64,000 nucleotides of DNA from Crocodylus rhombifer. Taxonomy: Eukaryota > Chordata > Crocodylia > Crocodylidae. Each line of letters begins with the position of its first letter. Positions within the stretch are counted from its first letter, which is position 1. The stretch is taken from NCBI GenBank assembly GCA_038503035.1, contig JAVSML010000046.1:317662-381661 (forward strand). The letters run 5' to 3'. The position numbers were made by a program, and so were the translations under genes. Under the pieces are notes generated by a model. It was not told the origin of the DNA. It made no database searches and was given only the letters and a program-made list of their open reading frames with translations. Of this stretch, positions 1 through 12,800 are shown piece by piece.

Positions 1-3000
1 GTAAGTAATAAAATCCTTGAGACAGCACAGTATAAACAGGAAACAGAAATGCACAGCACTCGCATGTCATGAGAACATCCTTTGCAACGCTTAGAATAAC
101 TTCATTGTTATTGATATATTTTGCTTTTGAGTGTGTGGGGATTTTGGGGGGGAGGAGCGGGGAGTTTAGAAGGAAAAATGGGGAGGGGAAGGAATCTATA
201 TATTTTTTCAGCTTGTTTAAGCTTGTGTTCCCCATGTAAGTAAACTGGCAGACACAGAAAACAAACTACCTGGTCTGCCTAGTGTACAGTCAAACTGACA
301 AATGTCAATAATAATGTGACAATTTAGTCTAAGCGTAACGTCATCCCAGTTTGCTAGGGGTGTGCTGCACTTGTATGAAAAAGCTGAACATGATATCACA
401 TCGCTAATAAGCCCTCTTCGACTTGCCAGGTATTTAGGGAGGGCATTTGTTTTTCTTTTTGGGGAGGTGGCACTCATAAAAATCAAATCACTGTCACAGA
501 AAATGTATTTATAGGAACTCCTCTAAAGCATTCACTGGTAAACCCTGGTGCCCAGTACTTCTCTACATTCAGAGAACGGAAAAAGACAAATTTTACGTGC
601 ACTGTTGGGGGAAAATAAACAGTAGTGGCATCAGCGGAAAGCATTTTCAAGTCACCAACAGTGGCCAGTCCTTTAATTTGGGTTTGTGAAAAGAGACCGA
701 CCACCAGTGATAGAGTTGTGGGAGTTTAATGGATGAGGCCAGCACCATCGCATTTGGGGGGGAAAAGTATTTATATGTACTCTTGACAAACAGATTTTTG
801 TTTTTTATACAGCCGGCATTGTTCTGGCTCAGATTCTGCATTGTACAGTTCTTGATTTGGTGCCAGGCATCTTGCAGAGATTGTGTATGCCATGCATTAA
901 TTGTTTAAAATGCCTATCGAAGAGACCTTCGATTTCTTGGGGTTTTGCTTGTCTTTCTTCGGTTTGTTAGAGCAGAGTCTGGGCTGCTATTTGTTGCACA
1001 AGATTTTTTCTGCAGACAAGACATAGTTCTAAATTCTTTTTTTTTCCCAGTGACAAGTCAATTACTTGTTTAAATTCAGTTTGAACTCTCTGAACTGAGA
1101 TCAGCCAGCGGAAGCAGGTCTTCCCTGGGAATAAACAATGAAGAAAAATGCAAAATCATTCCAAAGCACTCTGAATTTAAGCTACTGTGGGAAGAAGAGT
1201 AGAGTTGGTCACAAGAGCTATGAAAGTTATTGAAAAAAATGCTGCTATAAATGTGGATCTTGCAAAAAATATTTTTTGTAACTTGCTATTTTCTCAATCA
1301 AGGCATTTTAGGAAATGGTGCCTTTAATAATGCTCTTACATCCAGCAAAAACACATCTTTTCTCTCACAGTATTAAAAACAAAAGTTCCTTGGTGACTCA
1401 TTTTAGAAATCCTAAAGCAAGAGGAAAACTGGAAGTATCAAATAATAATTAAAATCGAATATAAGAAAATATGAGGTGGAAAATGCTCCACAGACCCTTT
1501 AAAATGATAATGATAGAAATCTTGCTATTTTGATTTGCTTTCTTTTTATGTAACATTCTATAAAAATTCAGCTCTAGCAGAAGATTTGAAATTTGTTGTG
1601 TTATATATTATTGACTATATAGTAGTTTACTGCATACCACATCTAAGCCAATTAAACAACCACAACCACTGTTTTTCTAAGCAGTTGCCTGTATGCCATA
1701 CTAACTGTACATAAGCTTTTAAGATGTGTACCTTACCTGAGAGGGGGGTAAATGTAGTGTCACTTTCTAAATTTGATTTAAGAATTGCTTTCTGTAGGTT
1801 TTCATTTTACTAAGCTTTTAATAAATAATTATTTGATAAAATATACATTTATATACAAGGAGACAATAAAGGAGAAATTATTGCAAATGAAATTGAAAAC
1901 AAAAGTGATAAAATTTTCTTTTAATGGTATATTAAGATCACATCATCAGCTCCCACCATGCGCATGTGTTAAATCATATAGAGAAACCTATAATTATTGT
2001 AATTGCTCTTTTTGCTTTATACTAACAAGCCTCAAACCATCTCTCAAACTAGTTGTTTTGAAATAGTTATTTGTCAAGTCATCAAATCACAAAAAATAGA
2101 TGTTAATGAGTTTTTCTTGTTTATATTCTGTCTGATATTCTTATTATAAAGCTTTTCAACTCCATAAAGTTTTTAGATGAAGATGAATGCTCTATGGTAT
2201 CATTCCTGCTAATAGTCCAGGCCAAATAGTATGATAATTTTGTATACCAAGTTTAATAATGATAAGTAAGAACTTGTACATGGCACAGAAGTAGTATGGT
2301 TCTGGACACATTTCATAAAAGTTCTCTTTTTTAACATAAGGAAAAAAAACTCTGCACATCAAAATAGAAACTTTCATATTTCCCTCCATTTCAATGGAAA
2401 TTGTAATCAATCAGTGTGATATTTATGATTCATCCTTTTATATAAAAGTGAAGTGTTAGTGTTCAGGTTGCTGGAAATATTTAAGTGCTGACATATAGGA
2501 TCATAGAAAAATAATATTAATTGGCAAATGTAAAATGTTACTTGTAACCATTTCCTAACCATACTAATAGATTTAGACAAAAACAACATTGGATTTCCAA
2601 AAGTAAATTAAGAAGTATCTACAGACAGACACCTTAAACTTCATGTTTATATTTAAAATTGCTTACTTATATTAAGAACTGATTACAACTTCAAGTTTCA
2701 GAAGAAATACCAGAAGAAGTAATACTGTTTCATCTTTGTTTTTTCTTTATAGAAGAACAATCTATTTGTTGTAAGCTAATAACATATTAAAAGCTCCCAA
2801 CTGATACCAAAAATGAAATATTGCAAATATGTATGTATATGAATTTTAAGGATGGTATAATTGCATGTGTTCATTAGACATCTCCTGATGAAGGGAAATA
2901 TTTCAATAATATGTAATAGTGCATAAAACAACTAAATTTTATAGTATGGTATTTTGTTTCCAGAAGTAGTTAAAGCACTGTTTTTTAAGGATTTAATGTT

Positions 3001-5120
3001 TTACTGTTCTCTTAAAATTTGCTGTAATGTTCTGCTTATTTCCTTTTCACTGTGCCTGTTGGAAAGTAAGTGAACTTAAATGTGCATATACTGATTGGTT
3101 AAATAGTTTAAAGCATATAAACAGTTAATTTAAAAGATAGCATTATTTTGGTTTGTAACCTTAAATGCATTTTCTATAAGCTGAGCTTTGTCTTTTAATA
3201 TCTTAGTTTAAACATTATTTTAATGCTTTTTTCCAGAAGAAATTATAAATAATGATATATTTACTTAGTTACTGACTGTTCATAATACTGGAAAAATACA
3301 TGATGTGGACCCCCTAAAATATTCTAGTAGTTCTATGTTTTGGACTGCATTCTTGTGGGTGAGGTTAGGGGTGAAGAGAAGACCTAATAGCTGGTGCAGC
3401 CTTAAATACCTTTCCAACTGATCTACAGGAAATTGTGCAGAAGAATTGTTTGTTTCCTGTTTCAGTATAAATCTGGTTTGCATTACACTTGGTTTACTGT
3501 AAAATTGCCGTAGCGCTTCAGAAGACATAGGATTTGGTTATTTTGTAGTAGGAGTTTATTTAGAAAAGTGAGTGTGTTAGCATATATCTTGCTAGTTTTT
3601 TTCAGATATTATCGTATTCAGTTATTACGGGCACATTTTTCAGACCGTTCCAAAATTCTGTAGACTGGCATGCTATTGGGAAAAGTAAGTGCAGAAGAAT
3701 TCCAGCATCATGGCAGTGTAAGACTCTGTGCAGATGATCAACCTGCTTGCAGACACAGCTGATGGTAATATAGTGTGGGAGACCATTGCCTTTTTGTGCA
3801 GTCATCAGATACCAGCTCAAAACTGGCCTTGTTTTTGCACATTTCTTTCTTAAAATTACTGCAGTTAAAGTGACAGCTTATCACAGATCTAATTTTAGAA
3901 AATATTTTATATCCCCCTTGTTCAAAGACACGAGATTTTGCAGTGTTCATAACCTGTTCTTTGTTTCTAGTATATTTGTGCATCCCTCCAATTTTCTTGT
4001 TTAGGCGTGCTTTGCAGTACCGTGTTAAATAATTTCACTGGGAATGTACCTTTTAGCTGTTTTTCAGGGGGCATGAGAGGTTGGGGTTTTTTTGGTTTTT
4101 TTTCCTAAAAGAATAGATCCAAGTATCTGAGTTTTGTATAGTACTGCTGAAAGTTAGTTTCATGTCTTGGTGCCAGAAATCAGATGCTGACCTAGCTAAA
4201 ATATTTTAATATTTTAGTGCCACCACCCAATCATGGGATCATAATATAATTCTGCTGAGGGTAACTTTATATGTTGTAAAAGACCAGGTTTAAATGGCAT
4301 AACCTAGTATGAGCCCAACATTTTAGAATTTGGAGAGTATACATACATGCAAAGCTAATTGCTATACAGTTAATTGAAAAAAAGGTATTATTTCAGAAAT
4401 GAAATAATCATATTTAAATTAATGTGTCATTCAGTTGTTCAGTTTGTTTTCTAAAGAGAAATCTGTAAGCTCATTAAAAAGTTTTATACAAGTCTTCCAC
4501 AGTTTAAGTCTTGTGTACATTATAACACTTAAATGTATTCCAAAATATATAGCCCTTTCCCTTCTTACTCAGTTATCGCTAATATCTTATTTACATCCAC
4601 AAGTGAAGGGGTGTGAGGGGTGTGATGACCCTCCACTCATTCTCCCTTCCCTAAAAAAATGAGGACATGTATTGTATTTCATCAACTTTTTTTTTCTATT
4701 GTAAACAGCCTGGAAAATAGTGCTGTGGCTACTTTACGCAGGTTAAGTCAATGGGAATTTCAATATCGGCTTTAGTAGGAGGAGAATTGGACCCTCGGTC
4801 TCTTGGGATCTGCCCATTTGCAGTGCAGGTTTTCTAGATGGATTCATAACAAAATGCTGTCAGCTTCTAAAAAATGCAGGTACAATACATTTCTATGAAA
4901 TACAGCATATGGATTAGATATCTTAGAGCTGGACTTGATACTATTACATTTTTAAAAAAACAATATGTATTTCATCATTTTTTACCCAAATTCAGTTTTT
5001 CCCCCCTCCTGTAAAGACCCTAGTGTCACTCATGAAAAGAATAATACTTAAACAAAAAAAGTTTAAACACCTGCACCATTTTATTAGGTGTCGGAGCAGA
5101 AGTGGGACTGATATAATATA

Positions 5121-5138
5121 TACACACACACACGCACA
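5121..5138. repeat. short CA microsatellite
   Basis: A run of alternating CA units with one G interruption lies in the upstream TCF4 intron. Confidence 0.8.
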
Positions 5139-6190
5139 AGATCAAATTGTTCTTTAAAAAGTGCATTACTTTTTTGTAATGAGAGGAATATGGATAGAAG
5201 CAGAGTGTATTAACGCCCTGAGACAGCAAGGAATTGAGTTTGGTGGTGCCTTCATTCAGATACAGCAGAAAAATGTAGTCTTTGCCTGTCGTTCTCAAGA
5301 GACCCGGGGCTGAGCTCTCATGGAGACCAAATTACATTCATCCTGAGAGAGGGCATGGTTGAAGTAATTGGTGGGGCAGTGTGGGGAAAGTTACATTCCA
5401 GCTGCTTCCATTGTAGCTGACCTGCAAATGAAAAGAGGATGTTAACAATCTAGGCTAACATTTGACTTGGCTTTTTCACCTCTCTAGACATAAGAGTGAG
5501 AATTATAGACTAGCAAGCAACATGCACTAGTTATAACCCAGATAGAGCGGGAGCGTCTATATTAAAAACAAACCTTGCTGTTTAAAAACAGCTCCATACT
5601 TGACAAGTGCCCTTTTTACAGTCACGGATAGTCACAGTCACCAATTCCTTGTTTTATTCAGCATCTTGTGAACCGTCATTATTAAATTCTGCTATTAGAC
5701 TTATATGTTGGATTTTCTATCTTTGAAGTCTGCTCCAGTGCCTAGCATCCCTAATAGAAGACATATTACACCGATTCCGTAGCCCTCAAGGACAACATCA
5801 TAGGAAAGGTCTTCTCCACTGTACTTAATGGCTCTGTTTTAAAGACAATAATGCTGAATTGCTCAATGGCTGTTCTAATGAATAAAACAACCCAAATTGA
5901 TGTAACATGCATATTTAAACCCATTCAGTTAAGTACTGATGTGATTAAAATAATCAAACGTATTACTTAAAAAATTAAAAAGGATAAGTTCTGCACCCCA
6001 TTATTTTATTGACTTTTAAATATAAATTGCCGAAATGTTTACATTCCTAATGGCATTATTAAGCTAGTCTGACAAATCAGAGGGAAAAAGTTGATTGCCC
6101 AGCATATTATTATTACTGCACCTGTTATTACAATTCGGTTAGATGAGGAGCAACATACAGTATGAGGATAAATAGTTTCTTTAGGCTTTG

Positions 6191-6226
6191 TGAGTGTGTG
6201 TGTATGAGAGAGAGAGAGTGAGTGAT
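6191..6226. repeat. compound TG/AG microsatellite
   Basis: A short TG run is followed directly by an AG run and two GTGA units, in intronic sequence. Confidence 0.75.
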
Positions 6227-9200
6227 GGTCCATATAAATGTATTTAAAGTGTAGTTTTACTCTGTGTTACCTAATATTTGCATCGAAGCAATTAAAGGGA
6301 TTTCATAAATTTTATGCAGTCTGGAAATAAATATGCAAATATGGGGAGAGGTAGTGCATTCTCATACCTGCTTCATGAGGTCTCTTTAAGCACACTGCAG
6401 TTTACACAGATGGACAGATTTTATGTATGGAATGAGTGTGTACTTCATGTTGTAATGAGTGGTGGAGAGGATTTTAAAGGATTTGTTTGTGATTACCTGG
6501 AAAAAGAAAGTTAGGCAAGAATCCTAATTAGATAGTGTCAAAACAACTATCCTGTAATTATTTGCAAGTGCTGCATTTATAAAATTAAAGATATATCACA
6601 GAGTGCATTTTTTTGCCCCTCAGTCTTTGCTGTTTTTCAAAGACATGAGCCTGGTGAGACCCTTTATATGCCATAATACATCCTATTATTGCACTGGAGT
6701 AGGTTGTTTGCTAATCCATGACTGCCAGCAGTATTTGGTGTATTCATTGTCCTCAGTGGGATTCCACACACTGAGGCTGCATCTCCCAGATGCCAGAGCT
6801 AAATATTTTTTTAGCATTTCATGTTTTGATTGAATTTGGTGTTATCTTTCTTCATAAAACCTTTACATTCATATTTGAAATTCGAAAACAGAAATAAAGG
6901 TTCTCTTAATGGAGCTATCCAGATATAGTGTTCTGATTCCATAAAAATAGTTTAAGTGTCATGGAAGAAATTGTTAAACTTTTCCTGACTTGTAGATGGT
7001 ATTTGTATGAACTGTTAGACTATTTTACATTTTGACTCACACAGTGATTTGAATTCCTAGTATTTACCAACACCTGATCCATATCACATATCCTACTTGT
7101 GTCCCCTCTGGCAACACAGCAAAATGTTTATATGAACGGATTCTCAATTTTTGTAGCAGCTATTTAACTCAAGGTTTTCTGGAGTTAATGTTATTTCCCT
7201 AATTAAAAATACTCTACAGCTAGAAATGAATTACAGAAGAAAATAACATTTTTTCTGCTATCATATAAAACATTTCAGAGTCCCTAGTACAGAAAATAAA
7301 TTCCATGCATTCACAATCGGCATACCATGGCTAAACTCTGAAACCAGTTATTAGATATCTGTATACTGCTAGTGCCAGTCATACCGGAAGTTTGGTTGGC
7401 AGAGAGGATAATATGTACAGATCAGTCATGTTTTCATTTTGTTACGTTTGCAACACATCCTTGCATGTTCAAATTAGTTATTTTCAAATCCTGACAGCTG
7501 TGATATTTAAAATGATCACAGCTGTTGTGATGTAAAATTGATTTTTCTATTAACACCTGAAGAAGAGACCCGTGTAGTAGTAAAAACTTAAATAAGGTAA
7601 CTGTAAGGTGATACATACTGATTTGGTACGGTAATCCTGTTTCTCAGCACTTGCATTTTATATAATGAAAGAAAACAAAGCTATTGCTTCATTGGAAGTG
7701 TCAAAAATCCACATGCCGTTTTAAAATGCCTTATAACAGGAAATATCTAAGTATAATAACCTTTTTTGGTTCTTCCTTCTTGCTAATGGTAAACTATCTT
7801 TTCATAAGCTGTTTATGAGACTAATTAATTAACCCTATCCAGGCTACATCTTCCATTCTATATGGATGCTATAGTCAAAGTTTAATCAGGGACTTCATTA
7901 TACCATTTTTTTTCCACTGCAGAGAATTTATAACTGAGGCATAAAAATTGGCTCCAGGATAAAACTTGAAATACGGGTTTTTTATCCAAGAAATAAAAAT
8001 ATTTATATTCGTCTTTTTAATTAATGTTTTACAAATGTTTCCCCATTTTAAACAAGTACCGAAGCATTGCTTTTCAGATAGAAATGTACTAGTATAGGAT
8101 ACCTTTTGTACACATTTCAAAAGGATTTTAATTTAAAGTAATTGGTCTCCATTCAGATCTAAGATCAGCACTGCATTGACTCAGCAGAGAGGATGGCAGC
8201 AGCCTTCATGATAAATACTTGGTTCACCTAGATTCTTCTGGCCTTCAAATCGTGCACATCCACTGCATATAGATAACCAGGTTTACAAATAAGGAAGTGG
8301 TTTGTTCAAACCGAGGCAGACTTGCCAAAATTCATGCTTTGTACATGTTCTGCTCTCGTAAAATACACAAGTCATTGCAATAGTGTAGAAGCTTCAGTCC
8401 TGCTCCTGTTGGAGTCAGAGGGAGTTTTGACATCCAGTTTAGTGTGCACAGAATGGGGTCCACGGGTGTAAAGCAGTTATGGACTACAATAGTGAGAGGT
8501 GTTTAGAAATACATAAGAGAGAAGTTGAGCCTGCATATGTTGATAAGCCATAGGAAGCTATCTAATTGTAGCCTGTCAGTTCCAAAACTCTGATCCTTCT
8601 CTTGGCCAAAATGGTAGCTGTGTAAATGAGCTTCTAATTTAATAGGGCACTTTTTCTGATCTCTCCATGGCAGCATTAGATGGCATATAAGACTAGGATT
8701 CCTTTCTGCTTCAGATGTCTGATGGAGGTTGTCAGTTGTTCAGTTTCCCTTTGACCATCAAGATTTCATGTGCAATATGTTCTTGTGACTTATAAGATAA
8801 TGTTTTGCTTCAATGTACAGAACAAATATAGCCCAAGCCTTAATCTTAAGAGGGGATATTCATAAAATAAGCACCATAATGTAGCTGCCAGCTCATCCTG
8901 CATGCCAGGATATGTTATGTCCAGTAAGAAGAGACTGTTGATTCCTCTACAGCCAAGATGGGGCACCTTGCAGAGGAAAATAAAATTACATATGCATATG
9001 CATAGACATTACAATTGTTATGGACTGATCGTGTCTGGCAGAAGCCTGTTTCAGATAAACCCTCCCATAGCCTGAACCACACACACAGATCTGTGAAAAG
9101 TAAAAGACAGAATGCAGAATAAATTCTACTTCCTGACTGCATACAGAGATTGCCCATATTTTATATTTGTAGATCAAAAGATCTGGACTAAGGCTTTTAA

Positions 9201-9540
9201 TTTGGTGAGGTATTAACCCATAGTACAGGCATTACTTTTTGGTGCTTTATAATCATATGTGAATGTCATAGGAACTTCCTTTTTTTAAGTTATGCTGTGC
9301 TATTGCTCATCAAGTCGTTTTGCTGCTAGCCTGGAACTCCATGCCTGGTTCCTGAGGTAGCCATGACAGCAGCAGTTTAGTGGGGCAGGCATCATCCGGT
9401 GCACAGAGCAGACAAGCCGTGCAAGCAGCAGTGCCACTTCTCTCTTGGGTGCCTCAAGAATTGCATGACCAAAGTAAGTGTTGCATGGATCTACTATGAA
9501 AACACACATGCACTCAGTGCCATAGCAACTAAGTTTGGTG

Positions 9541-9830
9541 CCCGGAGCAAAGCCTGCAGCAGTAGCCCACCTTCACGCCACACACAGATCTGGGGGGCAT
9601 GTGACCCTCCTGCTTGCCCAGGAGTGCACGCAGCAGCGGGAGCTGGCCTTTGCCCATCCCCTTACCCTCAAACAGGCCACTTGTGGCTCTGTCCCATGTC
9701 CTGCCCTGGCTGGACAATGTCTGTTGCTGCATAGTTGCTTCGGTGCCTGGGGCAGTCACCTTGCTCACCGGCCACCCCTCCAGCCCCCCTTGCTATGGCA
9801 CTGCATGCACTTTAAAAAACAGTTTCAGGG
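9541..9830 (+). repeat. GC-rich segment resembling the interior of the 35.5-36.8 kb element
   Basis: This isolated GC-rich block in an AT-rich intron gives overlapping open frames on both strands without a recognisable protein. Its core at about 9585-9665 (words AGATCTGGGGGGCA, CCCAGGAGTGCACGCAGCAG) parallels 36352-36430 inside the hAT-like element (AGATCCGGGGGGCA, CCCAGGAGTGTGCGCAGCAG). It is probably a decayed or partial relative of that element rather than a gene. Confidence 0.5.
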
Positions 9831-9892
9831 ATGTTGGTTGTAGCCGTGCTGGTCTGAGGACATAGGCAGACAAGGTCCTACTTACACATAAA
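9831..9892 (+). repeat. SINE-tail-like repeat fragment
   Basis: The phrase GTTGTAGCCGTGCTGGTCTG followed by an AGGACATAGGCAGACAAGGT-like stretch matches, in opposite orientation, the tail of the tRNA-headed SINE at 26188-26470 (CCAATACGGCTACAACCTGG). I recall this wording as a common interspersed module in turtle and crocodilian genomes, but I cannot assign a family name. Confidence 0.55.
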
Positions 9893-12800
9893 TCAAAACA
9901 GGTGTCAAGGAGCAATTGCTAATCAAGTAAGAAAAAGTGTTTTAAGAATGCATCAAATATATTTAACACAATAAACTGGGCTAGAACGATTTACACTGCT
10001 AGGGTGTATCTGATCGGTCACCTTCATTTCCAAATATCCTTTAACATTATTTAAATATTATGTGTGTTAATACATAATTAGATATAGTATTTCCTTGAGC
10101 TTAGTTACAGCACACCAGTATCTAAGCATGCAATCAATTACAAATAATTTGGTACAGTTTGGTGACGTATCATCTCTAAATTTTTTGCAGGAGACAGGAA
10201 GGACTTTTTTTTAAACTACTGTTCAGTAACACTTCAACTGGCTTGTTGTAAACACACACAGTGATTTCAGACGAATTGCATGCTTAAGTTACACATATGG
10301 ATAACTTCCTGCTGGATTGGGACCCATGCATATGATCTAAAAAATACATTAAATATAGATTTTAATTTGATGTAATCAGCATTGAGCAACTAATGCAGAG
10401 ATAAGAACAACATGGGCCAGATTTTCAAAACTTTGAACCTTGCTGCTACTCTAGGCTTTTTATATCACTCATTTGTCAAAATGGTTCCTGGAATCATAAA
10501 ATGAACTCTTAGATTATAAATGTATTCCTTAAGCAAATTCAAATATGTATATGGTGCAAATCATCTCGGTGCAAAAGGCCTTATGTGCTTTGTAAGACCT
10601 AACATACAAGTACTTAAATAATGTAAGGACTTGTGTTGGCCATCTGTACTGCATTAATGGTTTTTAGTGCTTGATTTTGTAGTGGTGAAACGAAGGAGAA
10701 TTTAACTGTTTACTTCATTATAAGCAGGAGTGAGTTTTTCAATCTGCCTTGAAATCTTTACTCTTTGGAGACATGATTCTGAAAAAGCTCATGTATATGA
10801 CTAGTCCTGTTGAAGGAATAGGATCACATTAGTTAAGGGCTCCAGGATTTGGCTTTTAATCTCTTGTCAGATGTATTTATTTTTCCAAACAAAAGGAAAG
10901 ATTGCCTCATAGATGTACTTGAAAGAAAATTTTCAGAAGCATGTATGGCATACATTATGTTAAATGACTTGTATTCTTACATGTTCTACAGAAAAAGCAA
11001 TGAACACAATGTTGTTGTTGGTTTTTTTAAAATTAAAACTGACCAGATAGAGCATTGACCGCTTTCTGTGTGTGTTTCTTTGCTAAATGATAGGCAGCCT
11101 TTCTATTTTAAAAGTTATTTCAGTGCTAGACATTTCATAAGAGATGCCCTTTAGTCTGATGATACCTAGTAGCTAGTAAGTAGGGAGTTACTAGCCTCCA
11201 AAATTGCTTCTTCGCAGTTGTGCAGGCAACAGTTTTTGAAATATTTCTGTGACAAAGTATGGAGTCTGGTTGATAATAGTATTTACTCCTAAATTACTGA
11301 TAACTTCAGCTAATGACTACTCTATTAGAATAGGAATACCTTTGGCGTGGCCTGTGGCTCTTAACTAACAAGCTAATCTTTCAGTGCTGGTGGCAGCCAT
11401 GTATTCAAATGCATCTTGTAATTTTTATTTAATATAGCCATATTTGCATAAATGCTTCCATTTTAAAAGTTTAAACTTGCATTCCATACCTATCTTGTTT
11501 ATCAACTCAGCTGAGTGCAAAATCTTTTCAGACGCCCTTTTCTTGGTTAAGCTGAGCAGCAGGAGATAACAGTGTTGCAAACCGGCAGATGCTTTATCCC
11601 TGGGCTCACTATAGTGTGCACAAACCATCATTTTTTCCCTGTAATAATTATGGTGTTAAGAAGCATTTGTGTTATGTGCTCTCTTTCAGCTTGCACCATG
11701 TTTGGTCCCTGTTATGCAAATAGTGCTTTAAACTTAGAAATGCCAATTTGCATTAATATTTTGGTTTCATATAGCTAGCTATTGCATTGCAAAAACAAGT
11801 GCATTTTAATGAGCATTGGCAGAATGTTAAAAAAAGATATGGTATTCATTAAATTCTATTGTATGCAATGCAGTAGTTGGTTGCCAAAAATCATTAGGAT
11901 AAAATGTAATGCATGTTGAGGCCACAAGTATAGCCCTCATCAAAGAGCACTGTGACCTTATGGAACTGTAAAGCTACAGAGTGCAAAACGCTCTCTTCTA
12001 CAATAAATTAGGAACTGGGTGAGCTCTTACCATTTCTTAAAACCTTCACTTTCTGCTCCCATCCCCTCTTTTTCCATTTTAGTATTCTAAGCAGATGAAG
12101 TCTTACTGTCCAGTTGATTCCTTGTGTTTTTTTGATGCTTCTAAAAATTATAAACACTGTGATGTAAATGACTACTTTTTCTGTGCATTTCAGAGCAGAA
12201 ACCTGCAGTAGACTTTCATTAGGTATAGATCTCCGTCTGAATGCACGAACAAACAACTTTGTCACATTGAGTGGGCACAGCACACCCATATCAGTGAAGT
12301 TTCCCTTTAGGATTTTCAATCCTGCAGCAACTTCATGCTGATGTCAAGTTTGCTGTAGTTTGTCTTAATTACAAGGGGGCTTGGGCAGGGGGGTTGTGTT
12401 GGAGGGGTTGTTTTTTGGGGGGGGGGGGGGAGAAATTGTTGGAATTGCTGTAGTTTTTTGCCCCACATTTTTTGCCCTTCTTTCACCCCAGAATGATAGT
12501 TCCCAGTCTTTGAAAATGCCAGTGCTGTCAAATGTCTGCTCTATCTTTTTGTCAAGAAAACGAAATTTAGAACTTGGCCTGGTGTATTGCCACATGTAAG
12601 TCCTGGTTTTAATCCAGTGAGTTAGTTTGTGTTTCAGTGAATGGGGATAATTATATCTGTAAGGTGACTTCACCAGATGAAATAAGAAAGTAAGTTTTAA
12701 GTTAACCCTCCCTCTCTTGCTTTTTTCAGAGGAACATTTCTTGCATATTAATGTTAGGGCTGATATTTGGGGGACTGCTTTCCTATAAGCTGGCTGGGGG

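Larger units (their letters stand above)
1..9540 (+). other. TCF4: TCF4 intronic sequence, mostly unique
   Basis: The first 9.5 kb is AT-rich with long T, A and G runs and no supportable gene. Open frames on both strands are short and carry no recognisable domain. Degraded fragments of an old interspersed repeat ending in a GGACC(C)-like motif occur near 4733-4800 and, on the other strand, near 8395-8465. Small simple repeats are listed separately. The low transposon load compared with 33-58 kb is compatible with constrained regulatory sequence, but this is only inference. Confidence 0.6.
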
